Notes under the pieces: model-generated
Database searches by the model: none
The model's input: only the letters and a program-made list of their open reading frames with translations
What the model was told of the DNA's origin: nothing
Program-made: the position numbers and the translations under genes
NCBI GenBank assembly: GCA_964460465.1
Contig: CAYWSB010000012.1
Coordinates: 1 to 64,000 of the forward strand
Length of the DNA stretch: 64,000 nucleotides
Source of the DNA: SLRI01 sp964460465
GTDB taxonomy: Bacteria; Pseudomonadota; Alphaproteobacteria; Geminicoccales; Geminicoccaceae
Direction of reading: 5' to 3'
In this document: positions 7,256 through 15,728 of the stretch, piece after piece
Layout of the letters: every line of letters starts with the position of its first letter
Position numbering within the stretch: the stretch's first letter is position 1

Positions 7256-9187
7256 ATGCAGGCTGATAAGATCGATTTCGCCGCTCTGATCGAGAACGAC
7301 CGGATCGAACGTCAGCGCCAGGAATGGCAGGGCACCTTCCTCGAATACCTCGAGCTGGTGAAGGCGAAGCCGCAGCTCGCCGATCTCGCCCACCGCCGCA
7401 TGTACCACATGATCATCGACCGCGGCGTCGCCGAGCTCGACCTCGAATCGGACCCGCGCGCCAAGCGCGTCTTCGGCGACGAGCCGGTCAAGGTCTACAA
7501 CTTCTTCAAGGACGAGTTCTTCGGCATGGAGCGGACGCTCGAGAAGATCGTCCGCTATTTCCACTCCGCCGCCATGGGGGGCGAGGAGGCGCGCCAGGTG
7601 CTCTACTTCATGGGGCCCGTGGGCTCGGGCAAGTCGAGCCTGGTCGAGCGCCTCAAGCGCGGCCTCGAGGCGCTCGAGCCGATCTACGTGATCGAGGGCT
7701 CGCCCACCTACTGCAACCCGCTCTGCCTGATCCCGCGCCACCTGCGGCCCGCCTTCGAGGACATGCTGAGCGTGAAGATCGAGGGCGACATCGACCCGAT
7801 CACCCGCCACCGGCTGCTCACCGAGTACAACGGCGAGTACGAGCGGATGCCGATCAGGACCATGTCGTTCTCGATCAGGGCCCGGCGCGGCATCGGCGTG
7901 GTGCCGCCGGTCGACCCCAACAACCAGGACACCTCGGTCCTGATCGGCTCGGAGGACATCTCCAAGCTCGACCGGTTCTCCGAGGGGGACCCGCGGGTCC
8001 TGGAGCTCTCCGGCGCCTTCAACGTCGGCAATCGCGGCATGGTGGAGTTCATCGAGGTCTTCAAGAACGAGACCGAGTACCTCCACACGATGATCACGGC
8101 GACCCAGGAGAAGATGGTCCCGGCCCCCGGGCGGCACGGCACGATCTACGTCGACAGCTGCATCGTCGCGCACTCGAACGAGGCCGAATGGCAGAAGTTC
8201 AAGGCCGACCACACCAACGAGGCGATCCTCGATCGCATCGTCGTGGTCAGGGTGCCCTACAACCTGCGGCTCAGCGAGGAGGTCAAGATCTACAGGAAGT
8301 TCCTCGACCGCTCGAAGTTCGAGGCCAAGATCGCCCCGCACACGCTCGAGGTCGCCTCGATGTTCGCGATCCTCTCGCGGCTCGAGCCGTCGGCCAAGTG
8401 CGACCTGATGACCAAGCTGAAGATCTACAACGGCGAGGAGGTGCTGGAGAAGGGCCGGCCGAAGAAGCTCACCGTGCACGAGCTCAAGGACGACACCAAG
8501 CGCGAGGGCCTGTTCGGCGTCTCCACCCGCTTTATCATGAAGGCGCTGGATTCCGCGCTCGCGCAGAACGACGACACCATCCATCCGATCAACGTGCGCG
8601 AGGCCCTGATCGGCATGGTCAAGGAGGCCGACCTCGCCGACGACGTCAAGAAGCTCTACCTCGAGTTCCTGCAGGACACGCTGCACAAGGCCTATCTGGA
8701 GATGCTCGAGAAGGACATCACCAAGGCCTTCGTCTTCTCGTTCAAGGGCCAGGCCGAGACGCTGTTCCAGAACTATCTCGACCACGCCGAGGCGTATGTC
8801 ACCAAGACCAAGGTCAAGGATCCCGCGACCAAGGACGAGATGCAGCCGGACGAGGGCTTCCTCAAGTCGATCGAGGAGCAGATCGCCATCATCGGCCCCG
8901 CCGCCGACGGCTTCCGCCAGGAGGTCATCGCCTATTTGTGGGCGGCGACGCGGCGCGGCGAGCGGGTCGACTACGAGTCCTACGAGCCGCTGAAGGAGGC
9001 GATCGAGAAGAAGCTGATGAACTCGGTGCGCGACATCAGCCGGATCATCACCAAGGCACGGACCCGGGACGAGGAGCAGCGCCAGAAATACGACTCGATG
9101 GTGGAGAATCTGATCGGCCAGGGCTACACCGAGGACAGCATCGACACGATCCTCAAATATGCCGCCAACCACCTCTGGAAGGATTGA
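7256..9187 (+). CDS. prkA: PrkA (YeaG) serine protein kinase
   Basis: AAA-type ATPase and serine/threonine kinase, first gene of the prkA-yeaH-spoVR stress module. The Walker A motif GPVGSGKSS is at residues 120-128 and the C-terminal kinase-like region is complete. Starting at the ATG at 7256 gives 643 aa, close to the Escherichia coli YeaG length, and places AAGGGG (7241-7246) at 9-nt spacing; a GTG at 7226 and an ATG at 7247 are in frame but have poor ribosome-site spacing. In E. coli the module is induced under nitrogen starvation and stationary phase through RpoS/NtrC; its regulation here is unknown. YeaH follows after 32 bp. Confidence 0.95.
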   Translation: MQADKIDFAALIENDRIERQRQEWQGTFLEYLELVKAKPQLADLAHRRMYHMIIDRGVAELDLESDPRAKRVFGDEPVKVYNFFKDEFFGMERTLEKIVRYFHSAAMGGEEARQVLYFMGPVGSGKSSLVERLKRGLEALEPIYVIEGSPTYCNPLCLIPRHLRPAFEDMLSVKIEGDIDPITRHRLLTEYNGEYERMPIRTMSFSIRARRGIGVVPPVDPNNQDTSVLIGSEDISKLDRFSEGDPRVLELSGAFNVGNRGMVEFIEVFKNETEYLHTMITATQEKMVPAPGRHGTIYVDSCIVAHSNEAEWQKFKADHTNEAILDRIVVVRVPYNLRLSEEVKIYRKFLDRSKFEAKIAPHTLEVASMFAILSRLEPSAKCDLMTKLKIYNGEEVLEKGRPKKLTVHELKDDTKREGLFGVSTRFIMKALDSALAQNDDTIHPINVREALIGMVKEADLADDVKKLYLEFLQDTLHKAYLEMLEKDITKAFVFSFKGQAETLFQNYLDHAEAYVTKTKVKDPATKDEMQPDEGFLKSIEEQIAIIGPAADGFRQEVIAYLWAATRRGERVDYESYEPLKEAIEKKLMNSVRDISRIITKARTRDEEQRQKYDSMVENLIGQGYTEDSIDTILKYAANHLWKD

Positions 9188-9219
9188 GAACGCCGGCCAT
9201 CGGGGCCACGTTCTAGCGT

Positions 9220-10428
9220 ATGACGGTTTTTCGCCCCTACGCCCAAGGTGACGCGCTCCGCTCGGATCGAAGTGCCGGGGACCGGAAGCGTCACCGCGAC
9301 AAGCTGCGCCGCTCGATCCGCGACAACATCGCCGACATCATCGCCGAGGAGAGCATCATCGGCCGCGACCGGGACCGGATCGTCAAGGTCCCGATCCGCG
9401 GCATCAAGGAGTACCGCTTCGTCTTCGGCGACAATGAGGGCGGGGTCGGCACCGGCGACGGCGACACCCAGCCCGGCCAGGTCGTCGGCAAGGCCGGGCA
9501 GAAGCCCGGGCAGGGGCAGGGCCAGGGCCCCGGCGGCAGCGAGCCCGGCCAGGACATCTACGAGACCGAGATCAGCCTGGAAGAGCTGGTCGACATCATG
9601 TTCGAGGACCTCGAGCTCCCGGACATGGAGCGCAAGATCCTCAAGGAGGCGCTTTCCGAGCGCGTCGCCAAGCGCCTCGGCTACCGCAAGCAGGGGGTCC
9701 GGGCGCATCTCGACCGGAAGCGCACGGCCAAGCAGCGGATCAAGCGGCAGATCGCCCGCGGCGTGACGACGGCGCTGGAGGCCGACCGCCGGGCCGGCGA
9801 GGCCGAGCCCGCCGAGCGCTTCCCGTTCAACAAGTCGGATCTCACCTACCGCCGCCTCCGGGTCGACACCCGCGAGGAGTCCAACGCCGTCGTCATCTGC
9901 ATCATGGACACCTCGGGCTCGATGGACCGGCTGAAGAAGTACCTGGCGAGAAGCTTCTTCTTTCTTCTCTACCAGTTCGTCTGCACCAAGTACCAGAACA
10001 CCGAGCTGGTGTTCATCGGCCACCACACCCAGGCCAAGGAGGTCACGGAGGACGAGTTCTTTCACAAGGGCGAGAGCGGCGGCACGCTGATCTCCTCCGG
10101 CTACAAGAAGGCGCTGGAGATCATCCAGAACCGCTTCCACCCAGCGCACTGGAACGTCTACGCCTTCCACTGCTCCGACGGCGACAACTTCGACTCCGAC
10201 AATATCGAGGCGCTCAAGGCCGCGCGCGAGCTCTGCGACACCTGCAACCTCTTCGGCTACGGCGAGATCAAGCCGATGGGCTCGCACTACTACGAGAGCT
10301 CGATGCTCGACCGCTTCAAGAAGCTCGCCGCTGACAACTTCCAGTCCGTGCTGATCGAGCGGCGCGAGGACATCTGGCCGGCCTTCAAGGCCTTCATGAC
10401 CAAGGACCGCGTCCAGGACGAGAGGTGA
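9220..10428 (+). CDS. yeaH: YeaH/YhbH family protein (DUF444, von Willebrand A domain)
   Basis: 402-aa partner of PrkA. The N-terminal half contains basic helices (KRHRDKLRRSIRDNIADII) and a low-complexity Gly/Gln/Pro linker around residues 85-112. The C-terminal von Willebrand A domain carries the metal-binding MIDAS motif DTSGSM from residue 230. Related proteins occur invariably next to prkA and spoVR. The precise activity is not known. It is translated 32 bp after prkA and its stop lies 5 bp before the first DUF29 gene. Confidence 0.93.
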   Translation: MTVFRPYAQGDALRSDRSAGDRKRHRDKLRRSIRDNIADIIAEESIIGRDRDRIVKVPIRGIKEYRFVFGDNEGGVGTGDGDTQPGQVVGKAGQKPGQGQGQGPGGSEPGQDIYETEISLEELVDIMFEDLELPDMERKILKEALSERVAKRLGYRKQGVRAHLDRKRTAKQRIKRQIARGVTTALEADRRAGEAEPAERFPFNKSDLTYRRLRVDTREESNAVVICIMDTSGSMDRLKKYLARSFFFLLYQFVCTKYQNTELVFIGHHTQAKEVTEDEFFHKGESGGTLISSGYKKALEIIQNRFHPAHWNVYAFHCSDGDNFDSDNIEALKAARELCDTCNLFGYGEIKPMGSHYYESSMLDRFKKLAADNFQSVLIERREDIWPAFKAFMTKDRVQDER

Positions 10429-10433
10429 CCGGC

Positions 10434-10949
10434 ATGGCGACCGGGCTGCGCGAGCAGGTGGACCTGGCCGAGCTCTACAAGACCGATTTCTACGCCTGGG
10501 CGCGACAGCAGGCGGCGGCGTTGCGCGACTTCCACGCCACCCGCCCCAATCTGCCGCTCGACCTCGAGCACCTGATCGAGGAGGTCGACGGTTTGGCCGA
10601 TACCAAGCTCAGTGCCGTCAAGAGCCAAGTCGCACGGCTCATGGTCCACTACCTGAAACTCGAATTCTCCCCGGCCGCGCCGCCGCGGCGGAAATGGGAG
10701 ATCTCGATCATCGATGCCCAGAACGCGATCGACAGCGACATGACCCCGACCATCGGGCCCGAGGTCGAGCGGGCCCTGGCCCGCCTCTACAAGGGTGCTC
10801 GACGCCTGACCGCCGCCGAGCTGCGTGCCCACGACGAGCCCGAAGCGGCCACGTCCCTGCCCGAGACCTGCCCCTACACCCTCGACCAGCTGCTCGACGA
10901 AACCTGGCGCCCGACCAACCGCCACGGCCTCGTCGACGAGCCGATCTGA
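10434..10949 (+). CDS. DUF29 domain protein, copy 1
   Basis: 171-aa DUF29 protein with the family marks LYKTDFYAWARQQAAALR, DLEHLIEEVDGLAD and a central LMVHYLKLEFSP helix. The ATG at 10434 has GAGG at 8-nt spacing; a GTG at 10425 overlapping the yeaH stop is possible. DUF29 is widespread in cyanobacteria and Alphaproteobacteria with no known biochemical role. The position between yeaH and spoVR suggests a role with the PrkA module. It is paralogous to the next gene; the last about 30 residues (CPYTLDQLLDETWRPTNRHG) are the same in both. Confidence 0.85.
   Translation: MATGLREQVDLAELYKTDFYAWARQQAAALRDFHATRPNLPLDLEHLIEEVDGLADTKLSAVKSQVARLMVHYLKLEFSPAAPPRRKWEISIIDAQNAIDSDMTPTIGPEVERALARLYKGARRLTAAELRAHDEPEAATSLPETCPYTLDQLLDETWRPTNRHGLVDEPI
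10872..10929 (+). repeat. 58-bp direct repeat, unit 1 (DUF29 3' end)
   Basis: Bases 10872-10929 are identical to 11398-11455, offset 526 bp. They encode the shared DUF29 tail PYTLDQLLDETWRPTNRHG. Codon use is identical throughout, including synonymous positions. Confidence 0.95.
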
Positions 10950-10959
10950 GGTGGCACCC

Positions 10960-11475
10960 ATGGCCACGAAGCTCGAGGACAAGGTCGACCCCGCGACACT
11001 CTATGACACGGACTTCTACGCCTGGGCCGAGCAGCAGGCGGCAACGCTGCGCCAGCTCCAGGCCAGCCATCCGAGCCTGCCGCTCGACTTCGCGCACCTC
11101 ATCGAGGAGGTTGAAGGCTTGGCGAGGTGTGACGTGCGAGCGGCCAAGAGCCAGCTCCGGCGGCTGATCCTGCACGTATTGAAGCTCGAGTACTCGCCCG
11201 CCGATCGCCCGCGTCGCCAGTGGCTGAACAGTATCGACGATGCCCGCCAGGAGCTCGATGACATCCTGTCACCGAGCGTCGTTGCGAGCGTGACACCGCT
11301 CTTGGCGCAACTCTTCGCCGAGGCCCGCACGGCCGCAGGGCGCGATCTCCTCGATGCAGACGGCATCGAGACCGCCGCGTCCCTGCCCAAGACCTGTCCC
11401 TACACCCTCGACCAGCTGCTCGACGAAACCTGGCGCCCGACCAACCGCCACGGCCGCGTCGACGAACCGTTGTGA
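10960..11475 (+). CDS. DUF29 domain protein, copy 2
   Basis: Also exactly 171 aa and colinear with copy 1 (LYDTDFYAWAEQQAATLR, DFAHLIEEVEGLAR, LILHVLKLEYSP), but diverged in the middle. The ATG at 10960 lies 10 bp after copy 1. The 3' coding end contains a 58-bp stretch identical to copy 1, which points to recent gene conversion or strong selection on the tail. Function unknown; it is followed 13 bp later by spoVR. Confidence 0.85.
   Translation: MATKLEDKVDPATLYDTDFYAWAEQQAATLRQLQASHPSLPLDFAHLIEEVEGLARCDVRAAKSQLRRLILHVLKLEYSPADRPRRQWLNSIDDARQELDDILSPSVVASVTPLLAQLFAEARTAAGRDLLDADGIETAASLPKTCPYTLDQLLDETWRPTNRHGRVDEPL
11398..11455 (+). repeat. 58-bp direct repeat, unit 2 (DUF29 3' end)
   Basis: Second unit of the perfect 58-bp direct repeat; flanking bases diverge on both sides. 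Confidence 0.95.
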
Positions 11476-11488
11476 GGAAAGCTCGCGC

Positions 11489-12892
11489 ATGACCCAATGG
11501 ACGATGCACGATCTCGAGCGCTGGGACGCCCGCATCCAGGAGAAGGTCGCCGAGTTCGGCCTCGACGTCTACGAGCAGGAGTTCGAGGTCTGCGACCAGG
11601 AGGCGATGCTCGGCTACATGGCCTATCACGGCATGCCGTCGCACTACCCGCACTGGTCGTTCGGCAAGAGCTTCGAGCAGCTCAAGACCATGTACAGCTA
11701 CGGCGTGCAGGGCCTGCCCTACGAGATGGTCATCAACTCCGACCCCTGCCTCGCCTACCTGATGCGCGACAACTCGCTCTGCCTGCAGATCCTGACCATT
11801 GCCCACGTCTACGGCCACAACGACTTCTTCAAGAACAATTTCACCTTCACCAGCGCCACCCGGGCGGGCGAGACCATCGCCGGGTTCAAGACCCGCGCCG
11901 ACCGGGTGCGGCGCTACCTCGAGGATCCGTCGATCGGCACCGACGCCGTCGAGCGCGTCCTCGATGCGGCCCACGCGCTCTCCATGAACCGCTCGCGCAA
12001 CCAGGCGATCCGCCGGCTCGACCAGAGGGAGCAGGCGATCCGCCTCGCCGAGGCCGCCATGCCCGAGCGTGGCGCCTTCGATCACCTCATGCCCGCCCGG
12101 GAACGGGTCGAGCCCGATCTCCGCCGCACCCCGCTCGAGCCCGACGAGAACCTGCTGCTCTTCATCCGCGACCACAACGCCGAGCTCGCCGACTGGGAGC
12201 GGGATCTCCTGACCATCGTCGACGAGGAGGCCCGCTACTTCATCCCGCAGATCGAGACCAAGATCATGAACGAGGGCTGGGCCAGCTACTGGCACCACAA
12301 GATCATGACCGCCCTCGACCTGCCGCAGGCCATCCATCTCGAGTTCATGGTCCGCCACAACCAGGTCATCTGCCCGCACCCCGGCAGCCTCAACCCCTAC
12401 CACCTGGGCTTCGTCGTCTGGCACGACATCGAGCGGCGCTTCGGCGGCCCCGAGACCAGGGAGGGCCGGGCGAAGATGTTCGAGGTCCGCGAATCCGATC
12501 GCGACACGGCCTTCCTCCGCCGCTTCCTGACGCCCGAGATCATGCGCGAGATCGACCTCTTCTCCTACAAGCCCAGGGGCGAGCACCTCGTCGTCGACCG
12601 GATCGCCGACGCGGAGCACTACGCCGAGGTCAAGGCCAAGCTCCTCGCGCAGATCGGCACGGCCTCGCTGCCGGTGATCAAGGTGATCGACGCCGACCAT
12701 GCCGGCCGGCGGACCCTCATGCTCCGCCACGAGCACGACGGCCGCGACCTCGACATGACCAATGCCGAGAAGACGCTGCAGCACCTGCGCACCCTCTGGC
12801 GCCACGACGTCTATCTGCAGACCCGGCTGCGCGGGAAGAAGGCCCTGATGAGCGCCACCGAAGCCGGCTTCGACGCCCGGCTGGTGGCGTAG
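11489..12892 (+). CDS. SpoVR family protein (YcgB-like)
   Basis: 467-aa SpoVR/YcgB protein, third conserved member of the PrkA-YeaH module. It shows the family segments MAYHGMPSHYPHWSFGK, YELVINSDP-type (here YEMVINSDPCLAYLM), IAHVYGHNDFFKNN, MNEGWASYWHHKIM and NPYHLGFVVWHDIE. The many conserved His, Glu and Asp residues suggest metal binding. Named for spore cortex formation in Bacillus, but it is common in non-sporulating Proteobacteria. The start at 11489 lies 13 bp after DUF29 copy 2, and the operon ends here at a strong hairpin. Confidence 0.93.
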   Translation: MTQWTMHDLERWDARIQEKVAEFGLDVYEQEFEVCDQEAMLGYMAYHGMPSHYPHWSFGKSFEQLKTMYSYGVQGLPYEMVINSDPCLAYLMRDNSLCLQILTIAHVYGHNDFFKNNFTFTSATRAGETIAGFKTRADRVRRYLEDPSIGTDAVERVLDAAHALSMNRSRNQAIRRLDQREQAIRLAEAAMPERGAFDHLMPARERVEPDLRRTPLEPDENLLLFIRDHNAELADWERDLLTIVDEEARYFIPQIETKIMNEGWASYWHHKIMTALDLPQAIHLEFMVRHNQVICPHPGSLNPYHLGFVVWHDIERRFGGPETREGRAKMFEVRESDRDTAFLRRFLTPEIMREIDLFSYKPRGEHLVVDRIADAEHYAEVKAKLLAQIGTASLPVIKVIDADHAGRRTLMLRHEHDGRDLDMTNAEKTLQHLRTLWRHDVYLQTRLRGKKALMSATEAGFDARLVA

Positions 12893-12908
12893 GGGAGGAA
12901 GAAGAAAT

Positions 12909-12930
12909 CCGGGAAGGCTCGCCTTCCCGG
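12909..12930 (+). terminator. Hairpin after spoVR, putative operon terminator
   Basis: A perfect 9-bp stem (CCGGGAAGG with CCTTCCCGG) and a 4-nt loop begins 17 bp after the spoVR stop. No U-tract follows, so intrinsic termination may be weak or Rho-assisted. Confidence 0.5.
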
Positions 12931-13055
12931 GCCCATCCGTTACGCGGCAGCGTGTGGACGGGGTGCCGCCGTCCGGGGAGGTGGGGCGGTTTGGGGCTCG
13001 ACGCGGCCGGCTCGGCGCGGCAAGGATCGGAGCCCCCGAGCGAGCGAGGCGAGCC

Positions 13056-14285
13056 ATGCCGCTACCCGACCTTCAGGCCCTCGACGCGGCCGACCCGCTG
13101 GCCGGGTTCCGCGACCGCTTCCGGCTGCCCGATGGTGTCATCTATCTCGACGGCAATTCGCTGGGCGCTTTGCCGCGGGCCACGCCCGCTGCCGTCGCGC
13201 GGACGGTCGAGGAGGAATGGGGCCAGGATCTCATCAAGAGCTGGAACAGTGCCGGCTGGATCGACCTCGCCGCCGACATCGCCCGGGACCTCGCCGTCGT
13301 CACCGGCTGCGATCCGGACGAGATCGCCGTCGGCGACTCCATCTCCGTCAACCTCTTCAAGCTGCTGGGTGCCGCCCGGAGCCTGCGGCCCGACCGCACG
13401 GTCATTCTCGCCGACCGTCGCAACTTCCCGACCGATCTCTACATCGCCCAGGGCTTCACGGCGCTCACCGGCACGCGGCTGGAGCTGGTCGAGACGCCGG
13501 ACCAGCTTGCCGGCGCCGTCACCGACGCCACGGCGCTCGTCATGGCGAGCCACGTCGACTACCGCTCGGGCGCCGTCCTCGACCTCGACGGGCTGGTCGC
13601 CGCGGCGCATGCGCAGGGGGCGCTCGCCCTCGTCGATCTGGCGCACAGTGCCGGCGTCCTGCCCGTCGAGCTCGCCCGCCGGGGCATCGATATGGCCGTG
13701 GGCTGCGGCTACAAGTATCTCAACGGTGGCCCGGGCGCTCCCGCCTTCCTCTACCTCGCCCGCCGCCACCAGGCGGCGGCCCGCAACCCGGTCTCGGGCT
13801 GGTTCGGCCACGCCCAGCCCTTCGCCTTCGAGGCCGACTACCGGCCGGCGGCGTCGATCGCGCGGTTCCAGGCCGGCACGCCGCCGATCCTCAGCCTCTG
13901 CGCACTCAGGGAAGGGACCAGGATCGCGGCGGCGGCGCCGATGACGGCGGTTCGCGCCAAGGCGATGAGCCTGACCGCCACGTTCCTCGTCCTGTTCGAG
14001 GCGCGCCTAGGCGACCAGGGCTTCCGCCTCGTCAGCCCACGCGACCCCGAGGCGCGCGGCGCCCAGCTCGCCTTTGCGCACGCGCAGGCCTGGCCCATCA
14101 CCCAGGCCCTGATCGCGGCCGGCGTCGTTCCCGATTTCCGCCAGCCGGACATCGTCCGCTTCGGCTTCGCACCGCTCTACATCCGCCACCGCGATCTGGC
14201 CGAGGCGGTCGACCGGCTGGCGCGCATCATGCAGGCCGGAAGCTTCGCGGACCCGGCCTTCGCAGCACCTGCCCGGGTGACCTGA
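13056..14285 (+). CDS. kynU: Kynureninase
   Basis: PLP enzyme that cleaves kynurenine to anthranilate and alanine. 409 aa, usual size. The PLP lysine is K220 in CGYKYLNGGPG; other marks are YLDGNSLGALP at the N-terminus, SHVDYRSGA, DLAHSAGVLPV and the GWFGHAQPF and RFQAGTPPIL segments. The ATG at 13056 follows GAGG; a 34-codon in-frame upstream extension looks non-coding. No other kynurenine pathway gene is in the window, so it acts with genes elsewhere. It converges on the Crp/Fnr regulator. Confidence 0.93.
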   Translation: MPLPDLQALDAADPLAGFRDRFRLPDGVIYLDGNSLGALPRATPAAVARTVEEEWGQDLIKSWNSAGWIDLAADIARDLAVVTGCDPDEIAVGDSISVNLFKLLGAARSLRPDRTVILADRRNFPTDLYIAQGFTALTGTRLELVETPDQLAGAVTDATALVMASHVDYRSGAVLDLDGLVAAAHAQGALALVDLAHSAGVLPVELARRGIDMAVGCGYKYLNGGPGAPAFLYLARRHQAAARNPVSGWFGHAQPFAFEADYRPAASIARFQAGTPPILSLCALREGTRIAAAAPMTAVRAKAMSLTATFLVLFEARLGDQGFRLVSPRDPEARGAQLAFAHAQAWPITQALIAAGVVPDFRQPDIVRFGFAPLYIRHRDLAEAVDRLARIMQAGSFADPAFAAPARVT

Positions 14286-14301
14286 CGCGGTCGATCCGGC
14301 A

Positions 14302-14319
14302 CCGACGCCACCCCGTCGG
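14302..14319. terminator. Small hairpin between convergent kynU and Crp/Fnr genes
   Basis: A 6-bp stem (CCGACG / CGTCGG) with a 6-nt loop lies directly between the two convergent stops; it may terminate in either direction. Confidence 0.3.
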
Positions 14320-15081
14320 CTAGTGCGCCGGCCGGTAGGGCCGCACCTCGCCGTCCACATAGCGCCGCAGCTTGTCGACATCCTCGATCCTGATCCGGTT
14401 GCCGTTGCAGGTCACGCCCAGGCGGCGCAGCCGCGACAGCGAGCGAGAGAAGGTCTCGGGCTGCATGCCGAGGGCACCCGCGATGAGCTGCTTGTCGAGC
14501 GGCAGATCGAACTCGGCAGCGCCACCCCCCCCGGGGCCCAAGCGCAGCAGGAAGGCCGCCAGCCGCTCGGTCGAGGAGCTCGAGGCGCGCTGCTCGATCT
14601 GCTCGACCAGCCGGCGCAACTGCCGGGACATCGACGCCATGATGTTGAGCCCGAGCGAGGGCTCCTCGCGCAGCCGCTGGACGAAGGACTGGGCCGTCAC
14701 CACGAGGAGGCGCGCGTCGACGAGCACGGTCGCTGTCACCGGGAACTCGGCACTGTCGAACATCGCCGCCTCGGCGAAGGAGTCGCCGCGGTTCATCAGG
14801 CTGATGACGCTCTCGTGGCCGTTGGCGCTGACCCGGTGCAGCATCACGCAGCCGTCGAGGATGACGTAGAAGCGGCTCGCCGGCTCGCCCTGGCGGAACA
14901 GCACCGTGCGCCGCGGTGCGTCGATCACTTCGGCGTTGTCGAGCAGCAGGGCGACCTGCGCTCCGTCCAGACCGGCGAGCATCGGCAGCCGTGACAGCAG
15001 GGCCACGTCGTCCGAGCCGATCCCGCGAATGACGGGCCACGCCGATGCGCGCTGCATCGGCCGGCATTGCGGCTGTGGCAT
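14320..15081 (-). CDS. Crp/Fnr family regulator, DNR-like denitrification regulator
   Basis: 253-aa regulator with an N-terminal cyclic-nucleotide-binding-type fold (RTVLFRQGEPASRFYVILDG, GDSFAEAAMF), a long dimer helix and a C-terminal HTH (LIAGALGMQPETFSRSLSRLRRLGV). The N-terminal Cys cluster of true FNR is missing (a single Cys near residue 6), so it fits the DNR/NNR type that senses NO, probably through heme. That reading is inference. The ATG at 15081 is the chosen start; 15057 is an alternative. It is divergent from the NO-reductase-like operon, and an FNR/DNR box lies about 70 bp upstream of its start, suggesting autoregulation. Confidence 0.85.
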   Translation of the reverse strand: MPQPQCRPMQRASAWPVIRGIGSDDVALLSRLPMLAGLDGAQVALLLDNAEVIDAPRRTVLFRQGEPASRFYVILDGCVMLHRVSANGHESVISLMNRGDSFAEAAMFDSAEFPVTATVLVDARLLVVTAQSFVQRLREEPSLGLNIMASMSRQLRRLVEQIEQRASSSSTERLAAFLLRLGPGGGGAAEFDLPLDKQLIAGALGMQPETFSRSLSRLRRLGVTCNGNRIRIEDVDKLRRYVDGEVRPYRPAH

Positions 15082-15148
15082 GGCTCTCGATCTCCCCCTG
15101 CGCCGACGCCCCCCCGACGCCGACAGCACCCCGCATGGCCCCACCGGC

Positions 15149-15162
15149 TTGACCGGGGTCAA
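15149..15162. promoter_or_regulatory. FNR/DNR box 1 (TTGAC-CGGG-GTCAA)
   Basis: A perfect dyad of FNR/DNR type lies in the divergent region between the regulator gene and the first small membrane gene. If it activates rightward transcription at -41.5, the start site falls near 15197, which fits translation of the small protein from 15235. Confidence 0.75.
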
Positions 15163-15234
15163 GGTCGAGACAGCGTGATGCTGCAGAATGGAAGCTTATT
15201 TTGGCTGCGGTGGCAACCTCCGGGGGCGGCCAGG

Positions 15235-15417
15235 GTGGAGATCGTTCTGTTCATCGTCGTCGGTGGTGGCCTCTATCTTGCCGCCGACGCCGCTCTGCGC
15301 GCCGTCGAGCGCGCCCGCGGCGGGCCCATCGCCAATCGGACGGTGCTCTTCTTCTTCATTCTCCTCGGTCTCGCCCTGCCGACCTTCGCACTGATTCGGG
15401 CGCTCTTCGGTCCTTGA
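15235..15417 (+). CDS. Small two-helix membrane protein in the NO-reductase-like operon
   Basis: 60-aa protein with two hydrophobic helices (EIVLFIVVGGGLYLAAD and VLFFFILLGLALPTFALI) separated by a basic loop with ERARGGPIANR. I choose the GTG at 15235, since the upstream ATG at 15178 would add an unconserved-looking leader and would precede the predicted transcription start from FNR box 1. Small proteins of this type are seen next to denitrification gene sets; function unknown. FNR box 2 overlaps its stop codon. Confidence 0.65.
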   Translation: MEIVLFIVVGGGLYLAADAALRAVERARGGPIANRTVLFFFILLGLALPTFALIRALFGP

Positions 15418-15427
15418 CGATGGTCAA
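15414..15427. promoter_or_regulatory. FNR/DNR box 2 (TTGAC-GATG-GTCAA)
   Basis: Perfect inverted half-sites TTGAC and GTCAA lie 84 bp before the 65-aa ORF. A start site near 15462 is expected for class II activation, giving the main promoter of the heme-copper reductase operon. Confidence 0.75.
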
Positions 15428-15510
15428 GGACACGCCGAGTGCGCAGGCCTAGCGTCGGCCACGATCAGCACCGCCGGCAGCAGCCGAGCGCAGCAGGGGA
15501 GGCCGCCGAG

Positions 15511-15708
15511 ATGGTCGAACGGAGCGGAGCCGACGCCGGTCGGGAATCGCGCGAGGCCGGCGCCGGCCGCCTGGAGCGGCCGCCGTTCATGCAGCGGGTG
15601 CTCGACAACCCGTTCCTGCTGCTGTTCCTCGGCATCACCTTGCCGACCGTTCTCTACATCCTCTGGGGGGTCATGGAGATCGCCCAGATCCCCCTCACCC
15701 CGTCCTGA
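15511..15708 (+). CDS. Small single-helix membrane protein, likely accessory subunit of the reductase
   Basis: 65-aa protein with a charged Glu/Arg/Gly-rich N-terminal half and one membrane helix (NPFLLLFLGITLPTVLYILWGVMEIA). It starts at an ATG 20 bp after a GGGGAGG-type site and ends 20 bp before the CuA subunit gene, so translation is probably coupled. Similar one-helix proteins accompany cytochrome oxidases as small subunits. No family recognised. Confidence 0.7.
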   Translation: MVERSGADAGRESREAGAGRLERPPFMQRVLDNPFLLLFLGITLPTVLYILWGVMEIAQIPLTPS

Positions 15709-15728
15709 GCCGACGCGCGGAGACCGCC

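Noticed and set aside
7202..9172. 656-aa antisense frame across prkA, and similar long antisense frames across spoVR, the reductase genes, nirS and nirI
   Set aside because: These are complementary-strand shadows of strongly supported genes, without family motifs or ribosome sites.
9472..9555. Gly/Gln/Pro-rich repeat in yeaH as a mobile or tandem-repeat element
   Set aside because: It is a low-complexity linker commonly seen in YeaH-type proteins, without unit structure at DNA level.
14320..15081. Oxygen-sensing FNR with an iron-sulfur cluster
   Set aside because: The N-terminal cysteine group is missing; one Cys is not enough.
15178..15234. ATG at 15178 as start of the first small membrane protein
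   Set aside because: The extra residues look non-conserved and lie ahead of the transcription start predicted from FNR box 1.
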